Source: Coxiellaceae bacterium UBA6002
GTDB lineage: Bacteria; Pseudomonadota; Gammaproteobacteria; UBA6002
Assembly: GCA_002429595.1 (NCBI GenBank)
Contig: DJAM01000124.1
Location: 1 to 7,942, forward strand
Reading direction: 5' to 3'
DNA length: 7,942 nucleotides
Positions 1 through 5,906 of this stretch are shown in pieces. The notes beneath the pieces were generated by a model, which had not been told where the DNA came from, ran no database searches, and saw nothing but the letters and a program-made list of their open reading frames with translations. The first letter of the stretch is position 1, and the number at the start of each line of letters is the position of its first letter. Made by a program: the position numbers and the translations under genes.

Positions 1-10
1 AGTGGGCGCT

Positions 11-39
11 GGAATGACAGAAGGTTGGGGAATGACAGA
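11..39. repeat. Short direct repeat GGAATGACAGA x2
   Basis: The 11-mer GGAATGACAGA occurs at 11-21 and again at 29-39, and a shorter ATGACA echo follows at 45-50. It lies just beyond the stop codon of the LRR gene and is cut by the window edge. On the other strand it reads TCTGTCATTCC, a motif type often seen in dispersed intergenic repeats of proteobacteria (from general knowledge, not checked here). It may be the end of a larger dispersed repeat. No gene or terminator is visible in 1-68. Confidence 0.4.
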
Positions 40-68
40 CCTACATGACAAATTAAGGAAGATGTAAT

Positions 69-1139
69 TTATATTGTTCTTTTTAAAGAAGATTCGGTTG
101 GCTCTTGAGGACTATTATACTCTTTAATGTGCAGGCGCTTCTTAATTTCTTCTAAGTCTTGTACATTCCATTTTTTAAAAAATGTTTTTGTGCCTTTACT
201 CAGGCGCCAATTTAACTTTCCTTCAGCTGCCACAGTGTCAAATATGAAATTACAGAGTTCGATAACTGCTTCTGGTTTACTCGTTGTCCTGACGGCTAGA
301 TACGAAAGAACTAATATCAGTAACTCGCGAGGTAAGAGCCTCAGAGTGCTTTCTGTACTACGCCTGCTTTGAGCAATCACGACTGCAGTCTCAGTGAATC
401 GAAATTGCTCCGTCTTTGCATTCAAGGTAATAGACTGTCCTAGTTTTAGCTTGTGAGGTAGATCAATAGACGTTCCAAACACATCAAGTTCAAATAAATG
501 CCTATTAGCAAGTAATGCATCTGCCGCTTCGTTTTGTATTTTACTGTTGTTGCTGAGATCCAAAATTTTGATGGTAGTATTTTTGATAAATGCTTTGGCT
601 CCTACATCAGTGATAGCGCTCATATTTAAATTAAGTGTTGTAAGAGTTGTATTATCTGCAAAGGCTTGTGCTCCTTCATCTCCAATTTCGTTTACTCCTA
701 TAGCCAAAGAACGAAGATTGGTGTTTTTTGCAAGCTCTTTAGCCCCTACAGATTTGAGACCACAATGGGTGACTTTAAGGGATGTAAGCGATGTGTTACT
801 ACTGAAAGCCATAACAACTTCATTATTAAGTCCGTTGTAACCGATGTTTAGATAACGAAGAGAAGTAGTGCGAGCAAGCTCTTCTGCGCCTTTTGCACCA
901 ATACCGCATGCAACGACGCTAAGCGCCACTAAGCGAGTATTTCCAGCTAATGCTTTAGCGCCTTCATCACCAATCTGGTTTAGGTCTAAGGTAAGAGATC
1001 TTATATGTGTCTTAGATTCAAGATGCCTAAGCAATTCAGCAATATCTTGAGCGCTAATCTCTTTATTACTTAAATCTAGAGTTGTTGATTTAGAGTTAGC
1101 ATTAATCAAATTGTCTATTTCATCTTGGAGTTTTGACAC
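69..1139 (-). CDS. GALA-type leucine-rich-repeat protein with C-terminal F-box-like motif (candidate host-interaction effector)
   Basis: A 356-residue protein with no signal peptide or membrane segment visible. Residues about 19-227 are leucine-rich repeats. Repeat-start hydrophobic residues fall at 46, 70, 94, 118, 142, 166 and 190, an exact 24-residue period. The unit resembles LxxLxLxxNxIGDEGAxALAxNT, which matches the GALA/ribonuclease-inhibitor-like LRR class. Residues about 267-300 begin LLPRELLILVLSYL, which fits the first helix of an F-box (LPxELLxxILSYL); the second half of the fold is not convincing. The tail (about 310-356) is charged and polar and ends SLKRTI. The start is GTG at 1137-1139, chosen because AGGAA lies 6 bases upstream. 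LRR proteins of this kind bind other proteins. Ralstonia GALA effectors pair an N-terminal F-box with these repeats and recruit host SCF ubiquitin ligase; here the order is reversed. Secretion and an effector role are inferences. It stands alone after tRNA-Asn, unrelated to the biotin genes. Confidence 0.85.
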   Translation of the reverse strand: MSKLQDEIDNLINANSKSTTLDLSNKEISAQDIAELLRHLESKTHIRSLTLDLNQIGDEGAKALAGNTRLVALSVVACGIGAKGAEELARTTSLRYLNIGYNGLNNEVVMAFSSNTSLTSLKVTHCGLKSVGAKELAKNTNLRSLAIGVNEIGDEGAQAFADNTTLTTLNLNMSAITDVGAKAFIKNTTIKILDLSNNSKIQNEAADALLANRHLFELDVFGTSIDLPHKLKLGQSITLNAKTEQFRFTETAVVIAQSRRSTESTLRLLPRELLILVLSYLAVRTTSKPEAVIELCNFIFDTVAAEGKLNWRLSKGTKTFFKKWNVQDLEEIKKRLHIKEYNSPQEPTESSLKRTI

Positions 1140-1145
1140 CCTAAT

Positions 1146-1150
1146 TTCCT
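1146..1150 (-). promoter_or_regulatory. Shine-Dalgarno site of the LRR gene
   Basis: AGGAA on the minus strand lies 6 bases before GTG at 1137-1139. It decides the start at this non-ATG codon, since no ATG in the same frame has a comparable site nearby. Confidence 0.6.
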
Positions 1151-1417
1151 ACCTAACTAATTTGGCTAATTCGAACATTGATTTAGCGTAAGGGATAAAC
1201 ATGAAGAATACTTGTCAAATATAGCATTATCGAGCAGGTTTGTTAACTAATTTGTTAGATAATGGTGTCAAAAGCTTTTTTGAGCTTTGAAGACAGATAA
1301 TCGCTCTGCGAATCACATGGGAAATTGTCTATTTCGAGTCAGTTCTTAGCATCCATCAAGCAGGTGGAATGTTAGGGCAAGCACAAGTCCAGCAATGAGG
1401 TGAGAGAGGCAGTAGAG

Positions 1418-1493
<76 letters not shown>

Positions 1494-1500
1494 ATTGAAA

Positions 1501-1533
1501 GTTATACTACTTGTGAGCTGGTACTTTGGTCAA
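1501..1533 (-). promoter_or_regulatory. Likely promoter of tRNA-Asn
   Basis: On the minus strand a -35-like TTGACC (1533-1528) is followed after 18 bases by TAGTAT (1509-1504). An overlapping TATAAC (1506-1501) is a better -10 but is 21 bases away. Either choice puts the start of transcription a few bases before the tRNA 5' end at 1493. The site begins 14 bases past the bioD stop, so the tRNA can be transcribed independently of the biotin operon. Confidence 0.45.
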
Positions 1534-1546
1534 TAGTTTTTTGCCA

Positions 1547-2221
1547 TCAAATCAGGGTTTTGATATCAATATGGCAAGCATTATCATTAGGACTTAAATG
1601 GGGGACCATTCCCAAGTAAGGCGCATCGAATCTGGTTTCAAGTGTTTCAATATGTTCATCTACCACTGGGGTATTGACTTCGATTACGTTGGCAATCCAG
1701 CCAGCGATTGGCACATTATCTTTCACTAGCGCTTCCATGGTTAGCATGGCCAGATTTAAACAGCCCACTCTTAGACCAACTACTAAAATGACAGGTATTT
1801 GCAGCAGCTTAACTAAGTCAGCGACGGTTTCTTTATCGTTTATCGGTACACGCCAACCACCGATACCTTCGAAGAATATATAATCCAATGGTAAATCGTA
1901 AAATTGGCGCAGCTGTTGACTCAGTTCTTTCAAACAGATTTCCTTACCGCTTGCCTTGGCGGCAATGTTTGGTGATACCGGTAGATTGAAGCGTACTGGA
2001 CTAATCATGCTGAGTGGTAAATCAATAGAATTCACTTCAAGGTAATGCACACCATCATGATTATGAGAATCAAGATTCTCAACGCATGAAATAGGTTTGC
2101 AGCCAATCGAGTTGTAGCCTTGTCTGATAAATTCGGACACTAGCATTTTAGTAACAGTTGTTTTACCCGCATTGGTATCGGTACCTGTAATAAAAAATCC
2201 TTTAGGTGCAGTTGATAGCAT
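1547..2221 (-). CDS. bioD: Dethiobiotin synthetase BioD
   Basis: The 224-residue cytosolic enzyme carboxylates 7,8-diaminopelargonic acid with CO2 and ATP to form the ureido ring of dethiobiotin, the third late step of biotin synthesis. The Walker A loop GTDTNAGKTT is at residues 13-22 (Lys20). Lys42 in CKPIS corresponds to the substrate/phosphate lysine in KP(V/I). FEGIGGW at 117-123 matches the VEGAGGW element with its glutamate, and VVGLRVGCLNLA (147-158) and GWIANVI (174-180) fit the family's later strands. Length is normal for BioD (about 220-230). The ATG lies inside the end of bioF (20-bp overlap), with GGAGA at 2231-2235 placed 9 bases upstream, so translation is probably coupled. It is the last gene of the bioB-bioF-bioD operon. 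No clear terminator follows the TGA. Confidence 0.95.
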   Translation of the reverse strand: MLSTAPKGFFITGTDTNAGKTTVTKMLVSEFIRQGYNSIGCKPISCVENLDSHNHDGVHYLEVNSIDLPLSMISPVRFNLPVSPNIAAKASGKEICLKELSQQLRQFYDLPLDYIFFEGIGGWRVPINDKETVADLVKLLQIPVILVVGLRVGCLNLAMLTMEALVKDNVPIAGWIANVIEVNTPVVDEHIETLETRFDAPYLGMVPHLSPNDNACHIDIKTLI

Positions 2222-3371
2222 GAGCTAAATTCTCCATGAGGTAATCAATATGATGTTTTTGATGTTGTACAGTCAGTGTGATTCTTATTCTAGCGCTGGC
2301 AAATGGCACAGTGGGTGGTCTAATCGCTTTGACAATTAAACCTCGTTCCTGCAAATACTGACTTACGCGTAGCGCTTTTTCACTGTTTCCTAAAATAATG
2401 GGTTGAATGGCTGTTTGTGACGATGTTAGCGCAATTCCTAATTGGTTAGCGCACGATCTGAAATATTGTACAAGCTCTTGCACTTTTTGGCGTCGCCAGG
2501 TTTCGGTCTGAATGATTCTAAGACTTGCAAGAGTCGCACTGGCAATGGCAGGTGGAATAGCGGTTGTGTAAACATAAGTTCGAGCGAATTGCTTTAAGCT
2601 CTCAATGATAAGTTGACTGCTAGCCACAAAAGCACCATAGGTTCCAAATGCTTTGCCAAAACTGCTAGTCAATATATCAGCGTTCGTGCTTTCTAAGCCA
2701 GATGCTTGCAAGCTGCCTTGCCCTTCAGAGCCAAGCATACCCATGCCATGCGTGTCATCGACTAATAATAGAGCGTTATTACGCTTAGCTAGTGTCGTAA
2801 TTTCCTTAAGTGGCGCAAGCGTGCCATCCATTCCAAAAACACCTTCCGTGATAATTAATTTGTTGCCATCACAATACTGATATTGTTCACATAGATTCTT
2901 TAAAGTACTCAACTCGCAATGCGGGTAGCGTTTAAAAATAGCTTTACAGGCCATTGCTCCATCTATTAGAGATGCGTGGATAAGTTTGTCTGCGAAAATA
3001 ACATCGCTTTTACTAAACAAACTACTTACGACGGCTAGATTGGCCATATAACCACATGAAAAAACGAGTACTGCCTTAAATCCCAAAAAATGAGCTAATG
3101 CTTCCTCAAGTTCTTGGTGAGCATTGGTATAACCTGAAATCAAATAAGCAGAACTACTACCGACACCATATTTTTTCAGTGCATTTTCGCAGGCACGTAC
3201 CACATCTGGATGATTTGCCAGTCCTAAATAATTGTTAGTTGCAAATGATAAATAATTCTTTCCTTGATAAGAATACTGATTATCAGGATTGTGACTACGA
3301 ACACTATGATCCCTAAATTCAAAATTATTCTTTCTGTGAGTAAGCGATTCTTCTAATTTTGTGTGGAGCAT
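2202..3371 (-). CDS. bioF: 8-amino-7-oxononanoate synthase BioF
   Basis: This 389-residue PLP enzyme of the alpha-oxoamine synthase family condenses a pimeloyl thioester with L-alanine, releasing CO2, to give KAPA, the first late intermediate of biotin. The PLP lysine is Lys240 in SSFGKAFGTYG. Asp205 and His208 in VDDTHG hold the cofactor ring, and His132 in IHASL is the expected stacking histidine. NNYLGL (46-51), TEGVFGMDG (175-183) and IRPPTVP (350-356, with Arg351) are family signatures. Length and N-terminus match E. coli BioF (384 residues). The ATG lies within the end of bioB (19-bp overlap) behind only a weak purine-rich site, consistent with coupled translation. It is the middle gene of the operon. 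Nothing suggests damage. Confidence 0.96.
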   Translation of the reverse strand: MLHTKLEESLTHRKNNFEFRDHSVRSHNPDNQYSYQGKNYLSFATNNYLGLANHPDVVRACENALKKYGVGSSSAYLISGYTNAHQELEEALAHFLGFKAVLVFSCGYMANLAVVSSLFSKSDVIFADKLIHASLIDGAMACKAIFKRYPHCELSTLKNLCEQYQYCDGNKLIITEGVFGMDGTLAPLKEITTLAKRNNALLLVDDTHGMGMLGSEGQGSLQASGLESTNADILTSSFGKAFGTYGAFVASSQLIIESLKQFARTYVYTTAIPPAIASATLASLRIIQTETWRRQKVQELVQYFRSCANQLGIALTSSQTAIQPIILGNSEKALRVSQYLQERGLIVKAIRPPTVPFASARIRITLTVQHQKHHIDYLMENLAHAINCT

Positions 3372-4351
3372 TCTACTTCACTCAACGTTACTTGGTCGTA
3401 AGACATCATCCCTAATCGCTGTAATAATTGTTGATCTTCCTTGATCGAGGGATTGTCCGTAATAAACAATTTTTCTTCACCATGATGGATTGAATTTGCA
3501 CCAGCAAAAAAGCACAGTGCCTGCATTTCATCACTCATGATGTATCGGCCCGCAGATAATCTAACAAAAGATTTGGGCATGAGTAATCTTGCAACTGCAA
3601 TTGTTCTAACAAATTCGATTCTGTCAAAATCTGCTTCGCTTTCCAGCGGCGTACCTGGCACTCGAGCCAAGAGATTAATAGGGACACTTTCGGGATGTGC
3701 TTCTTGATTGCTAAGTGCCAGTAAAAATGAGATACGCTGTTCGCGTGATTCACCCATTCCTAAAATGCCACCACAACACACTTTGATTTGTGCTTTTCGA
3801 AGATTGCTTATAGTGTTTAGACGATCTTCGTAAGTTCGAGTCGTGGTGATTTTTGGATAATAATCAGGTGAAGTATCTAAGTTATGATTATAATAATCTA
3901 GTCCCGCTCGTTTTAATTCTTCTGTTTGTTCGAGCGTTAACATGCCCAACGTAACACAAGTTTGTAATCCTAATTTTTTGACCTCAGAAATCATCTCACA
4001 AACTTTGGCCAAATCTTTTGCTTTCGGATTGCGCCAAGCGGCACCCATGCAGAAACGCGTGGCACCATTGTCCTTGGCTCTTTGCGCATAGCTCACAACT
4101 TTTTCGAGTGACAGCAGTTTTTCGATGTCAATATCTGTTTTATAACGCGCACTTTGTGGACAATATTTGCAATCTTCAGGGCAGGCACCTGTTTTGATGC
4201 TAATGAGCGTGGAAGTTTGTACTGTGTTAGGATCGAAATTAGCACGGTGAATGGTGTGTGCTTCGTATAGTAAATCCATCAAAGGTAAGTTATAAATCTG
4301 TTGAACTTCCTTGAATTCCCAATCAGTTCTTAGGGTAGTTACTGGTGTCAT
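3353..4351 (-). CDS. bioB: Biotin synthase BioB (radical SAM)
   Basis: The 332-residue radical-SAM enzyme inserts sulfur into dethiobiotin to make biotin. The [4Fe-4S] motif CxxxCxxC is Cys57, Cys61 and Cys64 in GACPEDCKYCPQ. The sulfur-donating [2Fe-2S] cluster ligands expected from E. coli are all present at an offset of four: Cys101 (RFCMGAAWR), Cys132 (QTCVTLGML), Cys192 (KVCCGGILGMGE) and Arg264 (VRLSAGR). An extra Cys193 directly follows Cys192, where E. coli has Ser. YYNHNLDTS (153-161) and the C-terminal GANSI are also typical. The ATG at 4349-4351 has AAGGAA 6 bases upstream and a strong promoter behind it. It is the first gene of the bioB-bioF-bioD operon, divergent from bioA. Confidence 0.98.
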   Translation of the reverse strand: MTPVTTLRTDWEFKEVQQIYNLPLMDLLYEAHTIHRANFDPNTVQTSTLISIKTGACPEDCKYCPQSARYKTDIDIEKLLSLEKVVSYAQRAKDNGATRFCMGAAWRNPKAKDLAKVCEMISEVKKLGLQTCVTLGMLTLEQTEELKRAGLDYYNHNLDTSPDYYPKITTTRTYEDRLNTISNLRKAQIKVCCGGILGMGESREQRISFLLALSNQEAHPESVPINLLARVPGTPLESEADFDRIEFVRTIAVARLLMPKSFVRLSAGRYIMSDEMQALCFFAGANSIHHGEEKLFITDNPSIKEDQQLLQRLGMMSYDQVTLSEVECSTQN

Positions 4352-4357
4352 TATTAT

Positions 4358-4363
4358 TTCCTT
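4358..4363 (-). promoter_or_regulatory. Shine-Dalgarno site of bioB
   Basis: Minus-strand AAGGAA lies 6 bases before the bioB ATG. It contrasts with bioA, on the other side of the same control region, which has no recognisable site. Confidence 0.65.
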
Positions 4364-4375
4364 ACTTTTGTGCGA

Positions 4376-4403
4376 ATCATATTGTCTTCGATATAGTTGT
4401 CAA
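4376..4403 (-). promoter_or_regulatory. bioB operon promoter
   Basis: On the minus strand a perfect -35 TTGACA (4403-4398) is followed after 16 bases by -10 TATGAT (4381-4376), five of six matching the sigma-70 consensus. Transcription would begin near 4369, giving a leader of about 18 bases that contains the bioB ribosome site. This is the best promoter in the window. Confidence 0.75.
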
Positions 4404-4415
4404 CTAAATTATAAA
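4387..4415 (+). promoter_or_regulatory. Tentative bioA promoter
   Basis: TATAAA at 4410-4415 is a fair -10 for the plus strand. The hexamer 17 bases upstream (TTCGAT, 4387-4392) is a poor -35, and TTGTCT at 4382-4387 is better but spaced for a different -10 (TAAATT, 4405-4410). Whichever is used, it overlaps the bioB promoter, so the two divergent promoters would share DNA and could be controlled together. Confidence 0.25.
4394..4406. promoter_or_regulatory. Operator-like palindrome over the bioB -35 box
   Basis: TAGTTG-T-CAACTA is an odd-centred palindrome with 6-base arms around a single T. It covers the bioB -35 (4398-4403) and sits just upstream of the possible bioA -10, so a bound protein could block both promoters. 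Its TTGTCAACT resembles a BirA half-site (TTGTAAACC, seven of nine), but the second half-site expected about 15 bases away is poor. The regulator is unknown. Confidence 0.35.
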
Positions 4416-4440
4416 AACAAAATAAACATGTGATCAAAAT

Positions 4441-5766
4441 ATGACCAATATTAAAGATGTAGTGTCGGCGGATCAGTCGGTGTTATGGCATCCTTGTTCG
4501 CAGATGAAAGATTATGAAACATTCAAACCCATTTCTGTTGTTGCTGCACAAGGAGTCAATTTAATCCTTGAGGATGGCTCAAAAGTTATCGATGCGATCT
4601 CGAGTTGGTGGTGTAAGAATTTAGGCCATGGTCATCCAAGATTGAAAGCTGCATTACTAAAACAAGCCGAAAAGTTTGAGCATGTGCTGTTAGTGAATAC
4701 CACCAATGGCCTCATCATGGAGCTTTCGCAACGACTCATTAGCACAACAGAGCGCCTCACTAAAATTTGCTATGCGTCTGATGGTTCAAGTGCGGTGGAG
4801 ATAGCTTTAAAATTAGTGACTCACGGTCGCGTTAATAAAGGACAGCATCACAAAACTCAAATTGCCTCACTAACTAATGCCTATCATGGCGAGACATTGT
4901 TTGCATTAGCGGTCAGTGATTTGGGGCTTTATCGCGCTCCTTATGAAAGTGTTTTGCCAAAAATACAATTCATCGAAAATATTCCGTACGTTGCATCGAA
5001 AGAAGATCCTATATGGCACTGTTGTGCCGAGCAGTGGACAGTGATCGAGACACAACTCAATAAGCTGAAAGACACACTGAATGCCATCATCATTGAACCT
5101 ATTGTCCAGGGTGCCGCAGGTATGCTGATTTATAGTCAAGATTTTCTAGCGCGACTCTCAAAATGGTGTCGTGCCAACGATGTCTATTTAATTGCGGATG
5201 AAATCATGACCGGCTTCGGTCGAACCGGTCATCTATATGCCTACCAACATGCCGATGCTGCTCCCGATATTGTCTGTCTAGGAAAAGGCCTTACCTCAGG
5301 CTTTCTACCGATGAGCGCCGTTATGATGACCGAAGAAATTTATCAACTTTTTTATAGCGACTATGAGCTTGGGCGGTCATTCTTACATTCCCACACTCAT
5401 ACTGGAAATGCACTAGCCGCTGCTGTGGCATTAGAAAATTTACATGTCTTTGCAGAAGAAGGCGTACTAAATCAAGTTCAAGAACTCGAGCCTTTGTTAT
5501 TTGAAAATATGATGATGGTAAAAGAGAAAACTAAGAAGCTCCAAAATATACGGTATATCGGCAGTGTGGTTGCGGCTGATATCCTAACACCTTGCAAAAC
5601 AGATCGAGCTGGGTACGCGGTTTATCAAGCTGCGGTCAAAGCGGGTGCATTCTTACGACCGCTAGGGAATACGTTGTACTGGATTCCGCCGCTTAACATT
5701 AAGATTAATGAAGTAAAAAAGTTGCGTGATATAACAATTAAAGCAATCATAGACGCCCTAAATTAA
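4441..5766 (+). CDS. bioA: 7,8-diaminopelargonate aminotransferase BioA
   Basis: This 441-residue class III PLP aminotransferase converts KAPA to 7,8-diaminopelargonic acid. The PLP lysine is Lys282 in LGKGLTSGF, Asp253 in ADEIMTGFGRTG binds the pyridine nitrogen, Tyr148 lies in AYHGE, and Arg406 in LRPLGN is the substrate-carboxylate arginine. SSWW (54-57) and EPIVQGAAGM (219-228) are further signatures. The N-terminal motif is WHPCSQMKDYE, with Cys19 where E. coli BioA has Tyr17. This motif, FLHSHTHTGNALA and RPLGNTLYWIPP place it in the branch that also contains the lysine-using B. subtilis enzyme, so the amino donor cannot be assumed to be SAM. The ATG at 4441 is the first possible start after an in-frame stop at 4423, and no Shine-Dalgarno site precedes it. 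It is divergent from bioB and shares its control region. Confidence 0.96.
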   Translation: MTNIKDVVSADQSVLWHPCSQMKDYETFKPISVVAAQGVNLILEDGSKVIDAISSWWCKNLGHGHPRLKAALLKQAEKFEHVLLVNTTNGLIMELSQRLISTTERLTKICYASDGSSAVEIALKLVTHGRVNKGQHHKTQIASLTNAYHGETLFALAVSDLGLYRAPYESVLPKIQFIENIPYVASKEDPIWHCCAEQWTVIETQLNKLKDTLNAIIIEPIVQGAAGMLIYSQDFLARLSKWCRANDVYLIADEIMTGFGRTGHLYAYQHADAAPDIVCLGKGLTSGFLPMSAVMMTEEIYQLFYSDYELGRSFLHSHTHTGNALAAAVALENLHVFAEEGVLNQVQELEPLLFENMMMVKEKTKKLQNIRYIGSVVAADILTPCKTDRAGYAVYQAAVKAGAFLRPLGNTLYWIPPLNIKINEVKKLRDITIKAIIDALN

Positions 5767-5803
5767 TTTTAATTTTGTCACTCTCACACTTTTTTATTTT
5801 GTT

Positions 5804-5876
5804 CCCTCTCCCGCTTGCGGGAGGGCTAGGGTGTTTTTAACAATCCCCTCACCCCAACCCCTAATAGGGGAGAGGG
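5804..5876. repeat. REP/MITE-like intergenic repeat with terminal inverted repeats
   Basis: CCCTCTCCC at 5804-5812 is exactly inverted as GGGAGAGGG at 5868-5876. Inside are three further stems. CTCCCGC/GCGGGAG lies around TT (5808-5823). GGGTG (5829-5833) can pair with CACCC (5850-5854). CCCCT/AGGGG lies around AAT (5858-5870). The left hairpin's descending arm reads GCGGGAGGG, two bases short of fully pairing with CCCTCTCCCGC. The composition and layout resemble the C/G-rich cruciform repeats scattered between genes of many gammaproteobacteria (general knowledge, not searched). Its first hairpin and the later T-run at 5834-5838 might help end bioA transcripts, but stem and T-run are not adjacent. 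Confidence 0.7.
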
Positions 5877-5886
5877 AGAAATAACG

Positions 5887-5892
5887 TATAAA
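5887..5892 (+). promoter_or_regulatory. Possible -10 box of recQ
   Basis: TATAAA lies 14 bases before the recQ ATG, directly after the 5804-5876 repeat. The place for a -35 box falls inside the repeat and shows no TTGACA-like hexamer, so this is a weak call. The alternative is read-through from bioA. Confidence 0.2.
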
Positions 5893-5906
5893 ATTTAAAA
5901 AAAGCA

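Noticed and set aside
547..840. Open frame on the plus strand opposite the LRR gene
   Set aside because: It mirrors the regular LRR coding pattern, has no ribosome site or recognisable domain, and the minus-strand protein is clearly the real product.
1190..1218. LRR gene promoter at the perfect TTGACA (1218-1213, minus)
   Set aside because: The hexamer 17 bases downstream is TCCCTT, a very poor -10, and no better one is at a workable distance.
1154..1254. TAACTAATTTG repeated 90 bases apart before the LRR gene
   Set aside because: An 11-base match in very AT-rich DNA is weak evidence. No promoter or operator arrangement makes sense of it.
1271..1288. AAAGCT/AGCTTT hairpin as a terminator
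   Set aside because: The stem is only six base pairs and AT-rich, and neither strand has a T-run after it.
3353..3371. Frameshift or fusion at the bioB/bioF overlap
   Set aside because: Both proteins have complete, family-typical ends, so this is a normal gene overlap.
4397..4429. Full BirA operator (TTGTAAACC, spacer, inverted half)
   Set aside because: The first half matches seven of nine, but AATAAACAT at 4421-4429 matches the inverted half at only four of nine.
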